From Luteimicrobium sp042670205 (GTDB lineage: Bacteria > Actinomycetota > Actinomycetes > Actinomycetales > Cellulomonadaceae): a stretch of DNA of 64,000 nt. This document shows positions 7,038-15,525 of the stretch, piece after piece. The notes under the pieces were generated by a model. The model had not been told where the DNA came from. It made no database searches and was given only the letters and a program-made list of their open reading frames with translations. The translations under genes were made by a program, and so were the position numbers. The DNA is taken from NCBI RefSeq assembly GCF_042670205.1, contig NZ_JBHUWD010000010.1, positions 1-64,000 on the forward strand, given 5' to 3'. The stretch's first letter is position 1, and the number at the start of each line of letters is the position of its first letter.

Positions 7038-7708
7038 CCGCGCCGACCATCACCAACGCCCGCGGGTCCCGCCTCATCGTCGTGTCCGACGCCTTCCCGC
7101 ACGGGATCCACTGGTGCGCCGCCACCCTCGGCACACCACCCCTCGACGCTGCCGTCCTCGACCGGCCGGCAGCGACAGACCGCGAACAGGAGTGGCTCGA
7201 CAGCGCGGTCATGACCCGGATCCGTCCCGGCGGCAGGATCTTCATTCCCCACCGTGCAACCGAACACGGGCCGCTCGACCGCAACGACCTCCTGTTCCTG
7301 TGTCAGCTGATCGGACGAGCCAGCGGGGACGACATCCGCGTCGTGCACATGCACGTCGCGGAACCTCCCGCCGCTCCGCCCATCGAGCCTCGCGTGTCCG
7401 TGGCGTCCCTGCGCCCTGCTAACCCGCACGCCCCGACGGCCGCGGAGCTCGCCGCCGCACGACCCGCCGACTTCATCACCGGCCCCGTCACGTTCACCCC
7501 CCGGAGGGGACCAGTGAGGTTCGAACGCGACCCGATCGGCAACCTCATCCTCATCCAAGACGGCGACCACACCCTCATCGCCGACGACTGCGGCGACCCC
7601 GTCTGCTCATGCGGGTACCGGCCCCGCGCCACCACCCAGCTACAGGCGGCTGGGCTCATCCGACAGCACATCCAAGAGCAGCCGACAACGGAGGTCAGGG
7701 GACTGTGA
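7034..7708 (+). CDS. Hypothetical phage protein, 224 aa, two-part
   Basis: The ATG overlaps the terS stop. Residues 1-115 look like a compact domain (SRLIVVSDAFPHGIHWCAA, and RIRPGGRIFIPH) and residues from about 160 resemble a separate small module with DCGDPVCSCGYRP, a possible metal site. A GTG at 7514 could start the second part as its own protein. No family recognised. Position in the packaging block suggests an accessory packaging or regulatory role. Confidence 0.6.
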   Translation: MTAPTITNARGSRLIVVSDAFPHGIHWCAATLGTPPLDAAVLDRPAATDREQEWLDSAVMTRIRPGGRIFIPHRATEHGPLDRNDLLFLCQLIGRASGDDIRVVHMHVAEPPAAPPIEPRVSVASLRPANPHAPTAAELAAARPADFITGPVTFTPRRGPVRFERDPIGNLILIQDGDHTLIADDCGDPVCSCGYRPRATTQLQAAGLIRQHIQEQPTTEVRGL

Positions 7709-8652
7709 AGCACCGGCACACCAACCAGCAGTGCGGCCTCGACGACTGCGCCCGCGACATCCCCGACACCGCCTACGTCTGCGTCGAATGCGCCGAACGA
7801 CTCCACCGGCTCCTGCTCCTCCTCCCCGACCAAGAGCGGCAGCGGGCCCGCGTCCTCACCTACCCGCACCTTCCCTTCGACGCGGATACCAACCCGTACC
7901 GGGAGACCGGCGACGTCCCCGTCCGTCACGGCCTCGCGGCCGACCTCGACGACGCCATCACCCGCCCCACCGTCGTCCACCCCGACCAGACCGACGCCAC
8001 CTACGCCCAGACCGCCGCCACCACACCCCTCCCGTACGGGTACACGCCCTCCGAAGCGAAGTGGGTGCTCCTCGACACCCTCCGCAGGTGGGGCGACGAC
8101 ATCGCCCACCGGCGCGGCCTGTTCCGCCCCTTCGACACCCTCCAGGCTCTCGGGCCGTGGCTCGCCGCGCAGGTCGGGTGGCTCCGGCAGCAGCCCGACG
8201 GGCCCGCAGCCATCGACGAGATGACCGCCGGACTCCGCAACGCACTCCGCGTCATCGACCGGCCCGCAGACCGCAAGTACGCCGGCCCCTGCACCGCCAC
8301 CATCACCGACCCCGACGGACTCGCGCGGGACTGCGACGGGGAGCTCTACGCCCGCCCAGGCGCCCACGCCATCCCCTGCCCCAGCTGTGGCGCCGAGTAC
8401 GACGTAGCCGACCGGCGCGCCTGGCTCCTCGCACAGATCGACGACATGGCGTTCCCCGTGTCGGACCTCGCACGCGTCCTCAACGGGCTCGGTGTCCCAG
8501 TCACCTCGTCCCAGATCTACGGGCTCGTGCACCGCAAGACGCTGGTCCCCACGACGGAACGGGACGGCCGCAAGCTCTTCACCCCGCGTCACGTCATCGA
8601 ACAGCTCCGACGCGTCAACGCCGCTCGTCGTTCCGTGAAGGTCCCCGCATGA
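7705..8652 (+). CDS. Zinc-ribbon and helix-turn-helix DNA-binding protein
   Basis: The GTG start overlaps the previous stop. Near the N-terminus CGLDDC and CVECAERL form a zinc knuckle, and near residue 195-235 CTATI and CDGELYARPGAHAIPCPSC form a second ribbon. The C-terminal 70 residues contain a MerR-like winged helix: FPVSDLARVLNGLG, SSQIYGLVHRKTL and KLFTPRHVIEQLRR. Similar proteins are common before terminase genes in actinophages, but their role is unknown. It could regulate late transcription or guide DNA into packaging. Confidence 0.7.
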   Translation: MKHRHTNQQCGLDDCARDIPDTAYVCVECAERLHRLLLLLPDQERQRARVLTYPHLPFDADTNPYRETGDVPVRHGLAADLDDAITRPTVVHPDQTDATYAQTAATTPLPYGYTPSEAKWVLLDTLRRWGDDIAHRRGLFRPFDTLQALGPWLAAQVGWLRQQPDGPAAIDEMTAGLRNALRVIDRPADRKYAGPCTATITDPDGLARDCDGELYARPGAHAIPCPSCGAEYDVADRRAWLLAQIDDMAFPVSDLARVLNGLGVPVTSSQIYGLVHRKTLVPTTERDGRKLFTPRHVIEQLRRVNAARRSVKVPA

Positions 8653-9212
8653 GCCGGAACAGGTGCGCATGGTTCGGCTGCCAGCGCACACCTGACCCGC
8701 GGCTGGACATCCCGATGTGCATGGCGCACGCCGTCATCGCCGCCCAGTCCTTGAGCCGCTACGAGACCGCCCAGGACGATCGCACCCAGGCACGCGTGAC
8801 CGCTGACGCCGAGGCTCTGGCGACCGCCACGGCGAAGGTGGAAGCCGGGGTGCGCCTCGACCCGGACGAGAGTGTCCCAGGCTGGGTGTACTACCTGCGG
8901 ATCGACGACACCGTGAAGATCGGCTACGCCCGCGACGTCCGCCGGCGCATGTCCGACTACCCGCCCACGGCCGTCCTCCTCGCCGTCGAGCCGGGCACAC
9001 GGAACACCGAGGCTGCACGGCACGAGCACTTCCGGGCGCACCTCGCGCACGGCCGCGAGTGGTTCACCCCGAACTCCGAGCTGGACGAGTGGATCGCGAC
9101 GCTCTGCGCCGAGTACGGCGACCCCGCACGACACGCCTACCAGTACACCCAGCCGAACCGGCAGGTGGTCGCTGGGAAGCGCGCGCGACGCCGGGGCCGC
9201 GCCGTCGTCTGA
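8649..9212 (+). CDS. GIY-YIG type endonuclease (T5orf172/MUG113-like) with N-terminal zinc finger
   Basis: The 187-residue protein opens with a CxxxxC...CxxH finger (Cys6, Cys11, Cys24, His27) and has a GIY-YIG relative at about 78-145: GWVYYLRIDDTVKIGYA, RDVRRRMSDYP, and EHFRAHLAHGREWFTP. The first tyrosine pair, the Arg helix and the H...E pattern are in place. In many phages an HNH nuclease beside the large terminase assists cos cleavage; here a GIY-YIG enzyme holds that place. The role in packaging is inferred from position. Confidence 0.78.
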   Translation: MSRNRCAWFGCQRTPDPRLDIPMCMAHAVIAAQSLSRYETAQDDRTQARVTADAEALATATAKVEAGVRLDPDESVPGWVYYLRIDDTVKIGYARDVRRRMSDYPPTAVLLAVEPGTRNTEAARHEHFRAHLAHGREWFTPNSELDEWIATLCAEYGDPARHAYQYTQPNRQVVAGKRARRRGRAVV

Positions 9213-9267
9213 TCGGTGGCGGGACCGCTCCGCGAAGGATAGGTTGTGCTCAGATCGAACCGTTGTC

Positions 9268-9303
9268 GGAAGAGCCCGGTGAGCCACGCTCCTGGGCTCT
9301 TCC
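9268..9303 (+). terminator. Hairpin upstream of large terminase
   Basis: GGAAGAGCCC (9268-9277) pairs with GGGCTCTTCC (9294-9303) around a 16-base loop in the 143-base gap before terL. The right arm and the following CATACCCAG resemble the elements before 18340 and 29482. It may be a terminator, attenuator or part of a cos region. Confidence 0.45.
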
Positions 9304-9355
9304 CATACCCAGACTCCGGTCTCCGCCGGCCGGACCCGAGGAAGGTGAGCGGCCC

Positions 9356-10852
9356 ATGTCGCTCGCCTTCCTCGAACACGCAGCCCGCGCCTTCGAACCC
9401 AAGCCGCCCCCGAGGTGGCCGACACCAGCCGAGATGGCCGTCGACCTCGACCCGAAGTTCCACCGAACACCGGCCCTCGACGTCATCAACGCCGCGATCA
9501 CCGAGGCGCTCACGACCCCGGACGCGCGGCTCATCATCTCGATGCCCCCGCAGGAGGGGAAGTCGACGCTGGCGACGAAGTGGGCGCCGACGTGGGTCCT
9601 CACCGACCGCCCCGATACCCGCATCATCATCGCGTCGTACGCCGCGACCGTGGCGCGGCGCATGGGGCGTCTGATCCGCGGCGAGATCGGCACCCACCAG
9701 GCCACCCTGGGCGTCGCCGTGGCGGACGATGTCGCCGCCCAGCACGAGTTCCAGATCGCCGACCACCTCGGCGGCGTCTACGCCGTCGGCATCGGCGGTG
9801 GTCTCACCTCCCGCCCCGCCGACGTCCTCATCATCGACGACCCCCTCAAGGACCGCATCGAAGCGGACTCCGAGGTGTACCGGGACCGCGCCTGGGACTG
9901 GTGGACCGACGTCGCGTCCGCCCGCCTCGCCCCCGGCGCGCCCGTCATCGTGATCCTCACGAGGTGGCACCACGACGACCTCGCTGGTCGCCTCCAGGCC
10001 GCCGAAGACGGGCACCTGTGGAAGGTCGTGAACATCCCCGCCCAGGCCGACCACCGGCCCGAGAACGGGGAGACCGACATCCTCGGCCGCCAGCCCGGCG
10101 AGTTCATGATCTCCGCCCGTGGCCGCACCACAGCACAGTGGGAACGCCGCAAGGTCCAGGCCGGGCCCCGCACCTGGGCAGCCCTCTACCAGGGGCACCC
10201 GTCACCTCTCGCCGGCGACCTGTTCCCCGAGACCTGGGCCCGATACGACCAGCCCCTCTGGATCGAGCGGCCCGACGGGGCACGGAGCGTCCCCGGTCTC
10301 GATACCCAGGACGCCGAGCTCGTCCAGTCGTGGGACTTCACGTTCAAGGACACGAAGTCCTCCGACTACGTCGTGGGGCAGGTGTGGCTCCGCATCGGCG
10401 TCAACGCGTACCTCCTCGACATGGTCCGCGCCCGACTCTCGTTCACCGCGTCGGTGGACGCGATGCTCGCCATGACCGCCCGGTGGCCCCAAGCCGTCGC
10501 GAAGCTCGTCGAGGACAAGGCCAACGGCCCGGCCATCATGTCGTCCCTCTCCTCACGCCTGGGCGGCATGATCCCCGTCGAACCACGCGGGTCGAAGTAC
10601 GCCCGGGCCGCCGCGGTGTCCCCATTCGTCCACGCCCACAACGTCCACCTCCCCGAGCCGGCACTCCTCCCAAACGTCGACGAGCTCACCACCGAAGCCG
10701 CAGCGTTCCCCAACGGCGCCCACGACGACACCATCGACGCCATGTCTCAGGCCCTCGACCAGCTCCTCCTCGCCCCGCTGCTCGAGGACGACACGTGGAC
10801 GTCAGACGACCTGGTGGACGACGACCCGCACTCCTACCTCGGCACCTACTGA
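9356..10852 (+). CDS. terL: Terminase large subunit
   Basis: The 498-residue protein is the packaging motor. Walker A is SMPPQEGKS at 62-70, Walker B is DVLIIDDP at about 156-163, the coupling motif with LTRWH is near 202-206. The C-terminal nuclease has QSWDFTFKD, LVEDKANG and NGAHDDTIDAM, carrying the acidic metal ligands of an RNase H-like fold. It docks on the portal, pumps DNA into the procapsid and cuts the concatemer. The ATG at 9356 is chosen because it follows a GGAAGG-like site and precedes the first conserved segment. Portal follows after 19 bases. Confidence 0.96.
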   Translation: MSLAFLEHAARAFEPKPPPRWPTPAEMAVDLDPKFHRTPALDVINAAITEALTTPDARLIISMPPQEGKSTLATKWAPTWVLTDRPDTRIIIASYAATVARRMGRLIRGEIGTHQATLGVAVADDVAAQHEFQIADHLGGVYAVGIGGGLTSRPADVLIIDDPLKDRIEADSEVYRDRAWDWWTDVASARLAPGAPVIVILTRWHHDDLAGRLQAAEDGHLWKVVNIPAQADHRPENGETDILGRQPGEFMISARGRTTAQWERRKVQAGPRTWAALYQGHPSPLAGDLFPETWARYDQPLWIERPDGARSVPGLDTQDAELVQSWDFTFKDTKSSDYVVGQVWLRIGVNAYLLDMVRARLSFTASVDAMLAMTARWPQAVAKLVEDKANGPAIMSSLSSRLGGMIPVEPRGSKYARAAAVSPFVHAHNVHLPEPALLPNVDELTTEAAAFPNGAHDDTIDAMSQALDQLLLAPLLEDDTWTSDDLVDDDPHSYLGTY

Positions 10853-10871
10853 CACCGGACGGAGGTGACCC

Positions 10872-12464
10872 GTGGGTCGCATCCGCCAGTTCCTCGGCCT
10901 CGAAGAGTCCACCGTCGTTGCGTCCGCGGTCACCCGTGCCCAGGCCGCGGAGAACCAGCTCGAACTCCTCAACGAGTCCGTCGCCGACCTGGAGCTCATG
11001 CTCGAGGACCGCGGCTGGGAACGCCTCACCACGCAGGCCGACACGGAGTTCACGCGGGACGGTCTCGGCCGGGCCGCGAAGGTCGCCCGCGTCATGGCCG
11101 TCCAGAACCCCCTCATCAAGCGCGGCCTGGGGGTGCGGGCCGCGTACATCTGGGGGCAGGGCGTCCAGATCCAAGCCCGCGCCGGCCAGGACGACGGGCA
11201 GGACGTCAACGCCGTCGTGCAGGCGTTCCTCGACGACCCCGGCAACAAGGCCGCCCTGACCGGGGACCAAGCACACGAGACCCTTGAGCGGGCACTGGGC
11301 ACGGACGGGAACGTGTTCCTCGCGTGCTTCACCTCGCCCCTCACCGGGCGCGTGCAGGTCCGCAGCATCCCGTTCGACGAGATCACCGACGTCATCGCGA
11401 ACCCGGACGACAAGGACGACCCCTGGTACTACAAGCGGGTCTGGAACCAGACGACCGTCAGCCTCGACGGCCGCGTCACGACGTCGCAGCAGACCGCGTT
11501 CTACCCGTCGCTCCGGTACCGGCCCCTCGCCCGCCCGAAGACCGTCAACGGGGCACCCGTGTACTGGGACTCCCCCATCAAGCACGTGAAGGTCAACGAG
11601 CTCGACGGGTGGTCGTTCGGCATCGGCGACGCCTACGCGGCCCTCTCCTGGGCCCGCGCCTACCGTGACTTCCTCGCCGACTGGGCCACCCTCGTCAAGG
11701 CCCTGTCCCAGTTCGCGTGGAAGGCCACCTCGGCGAACGGGTCCAAGGCTGCCAGGCTCCGGCAGGCCATCGCACGGCGCCCCTCCACCGGTGGCCTGCC
11801 GGGCAACGACACCAACGCCGGCGCCACCGCCGTCATGGGCCCCGACGTCACCCTCGAAGCAATCCCGAAGACCGGCGCCACCATCGACTCCGAGTCGGGC
11901 CGCCCCCTCGCCGCGATGATCGCCGCCGCACTCGGCATCCCCGTCACCATGCTCCTCGCCGATCCCGGGCAGGTCGGGTCCCGCGCCACCGCGGAGACCC
12001 TCGACCGCCCGACACAGCTCGAGATGGGGATGCGGCGCGCCATGTGGGCGGACGTGTTCCGGCAGATCCTCGGATACGTGGTCGTGCAGGCGGTGAAGGC
12101 CCCCCGGGGGCCGCTCAGCGGCACGGTGACCCGTGACCCGGTGACCGGGCAGGAGACCGTGGCCCTGACGGGGGACGTGGACCAGACGATCGAGGTCGTG
12201 TGGCCGCCCCTGGACGAGACCCCGATGGTCACGATCGTGCAGGCGATCAAGACCGCGGACGACACGGGCAAGCTGCCGCCCATCGAGGTCACCAAGCTCC
12301 TGCTCCACGCCCTGGGTGTGGACGACGTCGACGAGATCATCGACGGGATGACCGACGCGGACGGGAACTGGATCGACCCCTACGCCACCGTCGGGCAAGC
12401 GGTCGGTAACGCGGCCACCGCGGCATTCCGGCGCGGCGAAGACCCCGCTGCTGCGGTGGCCTGA
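10872..12464 (+). CDS. Portal protein
   Basis: The 530-residue protein follows terL and precedes the MuF-like protein, the standard order. It has the portal signs: an N-terminal helix with EESTVVASAVTRAQAAENQL, a core with GLGVRAAYIWGQGVQIQA, a strand-rich wing (EITDVIANPDDKDDPWYYKR) and a C-terminal crown helix with AMIAAALGIPVTMLLADPG and RATAETLDRPTQLEM. It forms a dodecameric ring through which DNA enters and leaves the head. The GTG start lies 6 bases after GGAGGTG. The 1.6-kb length is usual. Confidence 0.93.
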   Translation: MGRIRQFLGLEESTVVASAVTRAQAAENQLELLNESVADLELMLEDRGWERLTTQADTEFTRDGLGRAAKVARVMAVQNPLIKRGLGVRAAYIWGQGVQIQARAGQDDGQDVNAVVQAFLDDPGNKAALTGDQAHETLERALGTDGNVFLACFTSPLTGRVQVRSIPFDEITDVIANPDDKDDPWYYKRVWNQTTVSLDGRVTTSQQTAFYPSLRYRPLARPKTVNGAPVYWDSPIKHVKVNELDGWSFGIGDAYAALSWARAYRDFLADWATLVKALSQFAWKATSANGSKAARLRQAIARRPSTGGLPGNDTNAGATAVMGPDVTLEAIPKTGATIDSESGRPLAAMIAAALGIPVTMLLADPGQVGSRATAETLDRPTQLEMGMRRAMWADVFRQILGYVVVQAVKAPRGPLSGTVTRDPVTGQETVALTGDVDQTIEVVWPPLDETPMVTIVQAIKTADDTGKLPPIEVTKLLLHALGVDDVDEIIDGMTDADGNWIDPYATVGQAVGNAATAAFRRGEDPAAAVA

Positions 12465-12465
12465 C

Positions 12466-13530
12466 GTGGCCGTCAACGACAAGACCCTCCGCCTCATCCG
12501 CCGCATGCGCGCCAGCATCGACAAGCACGTCGACCAGGCCACCCGCGACCTCGTCGCCGCATGGGTCACCACCTGGGACGACCTCGTCGACCAGTGGCAG
12601 GTCGCCATCGACGACCTCCTCACCTACCAGGCCGCGAACGGTGCGTGGCCCCCGGCGTGGCGGATCGCGCGCCTCGACCGTGTCACCCGTGCCCTGCAGG
12701 CCACCCAGGCCGCGCTCGACGACCTGGCCGCCACGACCGGGACCACGATCCTCGGTGTCATCCCTGACCTCACCGCGGAGACGGTGGAGTGGGGGGACCG
12801 GATCCTCGACTCCCAGCTGCCTCCGGAGACGCAGCGGGGCGGGGTGTCCATCGAGTTCAACCGGGTAGACCCGGCGTCACTGCAGGCCATCGTGGAGCGC
12901 ACCACCCAGCAGGTCACGGCCCTCACCCGGCCACTGTCCGCAGAGGCGACCGCGGCCATGAACCGGCACCTCGTTCGCGGTGTCGCACTCGGGGACAACC
13001 CGCGCACCGCCGCGGCCCACATGCTCCGCGACATCGAAGGCGGGTTCAACGGTGGCCTCACCCGGGCACTCACCATCGCCCGCACGGAGATGCTCGACGC
13101 CCACCGTGCCGCGGACCTCGCACACCGGAACGCGAACACCGACACCCTCACCGGGTGGACGTGGCTTGCGACTCTCGACCGCCGCACCTGCCCGTCGTGC
13201 CTGGCAATGAACGGGCAGACGTTCCCTCCCGGTACCCCAGGCCCGAACGACCACCAGAACGGCCGCTGCATCGCGGTCCCCACCGTGAAGTCGTGGCGGG
13301 ACCTCGGGTTCCATGGCATCACCGAGCCGGAGGACACGTTCCCGGACGCCCGGACGTGGTTCGACGGACTGTCGGACGAGGATCAGCGGGCCGTCATGGG
13401 GCCGCAACGCCTCGAACTCCTCAAGTCCGGCGACGTGACCTGGGACGACCTGACCACCACGAAGAGCACGCCCGGGTGGAGGACGTCGCAGGTCGTCACC
13501 CCCGTTTCAGCCCTTCTGACCGCCGCCTGA
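12466..13530 (+). CDS. Phage head morphogenesis protein, MuF-like minor capsid
   Basis: A 354-residue protein that starts one base after the portal stop. The C-terminal part has the MuF domain signature: TIARTEMLDAHRAADLAHR, TLDRRTCPSCLAMNG and DHQNGRCIAVP, with paired cysteines and histidines that may bind zinc. MuF-like proteins (Mu gpF, SPP1 gp7) associate with the portal during procapsid assembly and can enter the host with the DNA. No toxin domain is attached here. The last 24 bases overlap an antisense gene. Confidence 0.9.
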   Translation: MAVNDKTLRLIRRMRASIDKHVDQATRDLVAAWVTTWDDLVDQWQVAIDDLLTYQAANGAWPPAWRIARLDRVTRALQATQAALDDLAATTGTTILGVIPDLTAETVEWGDRILDSQLPPETQRGGVSIEFNRVDPASLQAIVERTTQQVTALTRPLSAEATAAMNRHLVRGVALGDNPRTAAAHMLRDIEGGFNGGLTRALTIARTEMLDAHRAADLAHRNANTDTLTGWTWLATLDRRTCPSCLAMNGQTFPPGTPGPNDHQNGRCIAVPTVKSWRDLGFHGITEPEDTFPDARTWFDGLSDEDQRAVMGPQRLELLKSGDVTWDDLTTTKSTPGWRTSQVVTPVSALLTAA

Positions 13531-13668
13531 CGGCCGGTTCGCACGCTCCCACGACGTCGCACCACACCGGGTGCACTCGTACTCGAGCATCGACTCTCCG
13601 GGGATCAGGTCGTACGCGACGAGCTGCCACACGTGCTCCGGGCAGTCCCGGTCGTCGTCCTGCGTCAC
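13507..13668 (-). CDS. Small antisense zinc-knuckle protein, 53 aa
   Basis: On the minus strand a GTG at 13668, overlapping the stop of the upstream gene (13665-13667), opens 53 codons to TGA at 13507. The protein contains CPEHVWQLVAYD, a middle acidic segment and YECTRCGATSW, giving Cys, His and a CxxC pair that resemble a small zinc knuckle. The pattern of conserved-looking aromatic residues and coupled start supports a real gene although it is short. It converges on and overlaps the 3' end of the MuF gene. Function unknown. Confidence 0.6.
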   Translation of the reverse strand: MTQDDDRDCPEHVWQLVAYDLIPGESMLEYECTRCGATSWERANRPSGGGQKG

Positions 13669-13883
13669 AACGGACCCTCGTCGACCAAGCGGGCGACGTT
13701 CGCAGGGCCGTCGCCCAGTTCCACGACCTCATCCGTGATCTCGTACCGCGCCCGTGGGCCACCCAGGAAGTGCTGCTCCTGGAACAGCAGGTGCCTCCCC
13801 ACCGCCTCGCCGTTGGCAGGCCAGACCTTGCCATCTCGCGCGCCACCTCGGAGGACCACCCGGTCCACGCCGTTGTCAGCCAT
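13665..13883 (-). CDS. Small antisense phage protein, 72 aa
   Basis: The ATG at 13883 on the minus strand gives MADNGVDRVVLRGGARDG, a strand-rich opening seen in small actinophage proteins of the type that read VILRGGPHDG, and ends with ANVARLVDEGPL. Its stop overlaps the next minus-strand start by GTGA, so the two form a tiny operon opposite to the head genes. The plus strand here has no good gene, which supports this reading. I do not know its function; it looks like a moron cargo gene. Confidence 0.62.
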   Translation of the reverse strand: MADNGVDRVVLRGGARDGKVWPANGEAVGRHLLFQEQHFLGGPRARYEITDEVVELGDGPANVARLVDEGPL

Positions 13884-13908
13884 CCCACCAGCATCCCAGG
13901 AGGTCGCC

Positions 13909-15168
13909 GTGACGGTCACCCTCACCGAGTCCCGGCCCCTCACCGAGGCCGCAACCCCCGCCGACGGGCCCGCCCGGCTCCTCGTCAAGATCATCTCGCC
14001 CGGCTGGGGATCGTCCGGGTACTACTCCACCGAGGCGCTCCAGGCTGCCGCCGGTCCCGAGATCTTCCCGGCCGGGACGCAGATGTTCCTCGACCACCCC
14101 ACCGCCACCGAGCAGTGGGAGCGCCCCGAGCGCACCGTCAAGGACCTCGCCGCAGTCACCACCGAGGACGCCCGCTGGGACCCCAGCATCGGTGCCCTCG
14201 TCGCCGAGGCTCGCGTGTTCGCGCCGTGGCGCCAGCCCATCGCCGACATGGCCGACGCGATCGGCGTCAGCATCCGGGCCGCCGCCGAGGTCGAACAGGG
14301 CGAAGCCGAAGGCCGGCGCGGAACGATCATCACCGCCCTCACCGAGGGCTACTCGATCGACTTCGTGACCAAGGCGGGACGTGGGGGCGCGATCCTCGCA
14401 GTCCGCGAAGCCGACGTCGCCGAGGCCCGGAACGTCGGGCAGTGGATGGAAGCCCGGATCCACCAGGGCTTCACGAACATCGCCGACGACATGTTCGCCG
14501 ACGGGCGCCTCACCCGTGAAGAGCGCATCGCCCTGTCGTCCGCGATCGGGGACGCCCTGACCGCGTTCGTGCAGTCCGTCGACACCAACGCCCCGCAGCT
14601 GTACACGCGGGACCTGTGGGACGACCCCGACGACACCCCCCAGGTCGCAGAGACCAACCCGGCCACCGAGGCCGACCCCAGTGTCCCGACCAGTCCGGCC
14701 GGGCAGCCCACAGCCACCGAGTCCCTCAAGGAGGACACCATGGCACAGACCCAGATCGAGGAGAGCGAGCTCGCGACCCTCAGGACGGACGCCGGCCGGG
14801 CCACCGTGCTCGAGTCGGAGCGCGACGCGGCCATCCGTGAGCGTGACGAGGCCCGCACGGCTCTCGTCGAGGCCCAGGACGTCGCCGCCGCCCGCACGAT
14901 CGTCGGCGAGGCCGACGTCGAGTTCGACGACCTGCAGACCGCGGGTCTCATCGCGGGTGCGCCCCGCATCGCCGAGTCGGGTCGCATCGACCTCGACGCG
15001 TTCCGCACCCAGGTGACCGAGCGGGCCGCGCGCCTCGCCGAGTCCCAGGGCGCCGGCCGCGTCCGCGGCGTCGGCCAGACCACCACCCCCGACACGGACG
15101 ACCTGTCGGAGGCCGACCTGGACCGCGAGCTCGCGAAGCTCAACGGTCGCACCGTGAAGGAGGCCTGA
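13909..15168 (+). CDS. Capsid maturation protease fused to scaffold
   Basis: The GTG at 13909 follows AGGAGG. The first 200 residues (LLVKIISPGWGSSGYYS, MFLDHPT, GVSIRAAAE, and GYSIDFVTKA) look like a phage prohead protease or protease-like head protein. The last 140 residues form a coiled coil with acidic heptads (LATLRTDAGRATVLESERD) and a C-terminal LDRELAKLNGR tail, typical of scaffold. An internal in-frame ATG with its own strong SD lies at 14740, so the scaffold part can also be made alone, as with lambda gpC and Nu3. Catalytic residues are not certain: His89-like and Ser pairs fit a serine protease. It precedes decoration and capsid genes. Confidence 0.82.
   Translation: MTVTLTESRPLTEAATPADGPARLLVKIISPGWGSSGYYSTEALQAAAGPEIFPAGTQMFLDHPTATEQWERPERTVKDLAAVTTEDARWDPSIGALVAEARVFAPWRQPIADMADAIGVSIRAAAEVEQGEAEGRRGTIITALTEGYSIDFVTKAGRGGAILAVREADVAEARNVGQWMEARIHQGFTNIADDMFADGRLTREERIALSSAIGDALTAFVQSVDTNAPQLYTRDLWDDPDDTPQVAETNPATEADPSVPTSPAGQPTATESLKEDTMAQTQIEESELATLRTDAGRATVLESERDAAIRERDEARTALVEAQDVAAARTIVGEADVEFDDLQTAGLIAGAPRIAESGRIDLDAFRTQVTERAARLAESQGAGRVRGVGQTTTPDTDDLSEADLDRELAKLNGRTVKEA
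14740..15168 (+). CDS. Nested scaffold protein, internal start
   Basis: ATG at 14740 lies 5 bases after AAGGAGG (14728-14734), a better ribosome site than that of the full-length gene, in the same frame. The product of 142 residues begins MAQTQIEESELATLRTD and is a coiled coil plus tail, the expected free scaffold. Nested scaffold genes inside the protease gene are known in lambda (Nu3). The predicted role is to shape the procapsid before removal by the protease. Confidence 0.65.
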   Translation: MAQTQIEESELATLRTDAGRATVLESERDAAIRERDEARTALVEAQDVAAARTIVGEADVEFDDLQTAGLIAGAPRIAESGRIDLDAFRTQVTERAARLAESQGAGRVRGVGQTTTPDTDDLSEADLDRELAKLNGRTVKEA

Positions 15169-15169
15169 C

Positions 15170-15511
15170 ATGGCCATCAACGAGGTCTTCCGCGACGCGG
15201 ACCACCTGACCCTGCCCGTCGTCGCCAACACCATCTCGTCCGACCCGGTCCTTGTCGGCTCCCTCCCGGGTGTCGCCCAGACGGACCGCGACCCGGACGA
15301 CGGCACCGCGACCGTGTGGCGCAAGGGCGCGTTCAACCTGCCCGTCGACGCCGCCGTCGCCATCGGTGACCCCGTGTACATCGACGCGGACGCCAAGACG
15401 ACCCGCACCATGACGCTCACCGCGACCGCCACGGACAACGTGCTGTTCGGGTACGCGCTCACCGCCACCGCTGCCGCCGGTGTCGCCACCGTCGCGATCG
15501 CCCAGGTCTGA
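15170..15511 (+). CDS. Head decoration protein, DUF2190 family
   Basis: The 113-residue protein is all-beta and small, with ANTISSDPVLVGSLPGVAQ, FNLPVDAAVAIGDPVYID and VLFGYALTATAAAGVATVAI, a good match to the DUF2190 or capsid decoration pattern. It sits immediately upstream of the major capsid gene, one base after the protease stop. Such proteins form spikes or cement on the capsid lattice and stabilise the head. The ATG gives the natural start with GGAGG upstream. Confidence 0.8.
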   Translation: MAINEVFRDADHLTLPVVANTISSDPVLVGSLPGVAQTDRDPDDGTATVWRKGAFNLPVDAAVAIGDPVYIDADAKTTRTMTLTATATDNVLFGYALTATAAAGVATVAIAQV

Positions 15512-15525
15512 GAGGAGACCACGAC

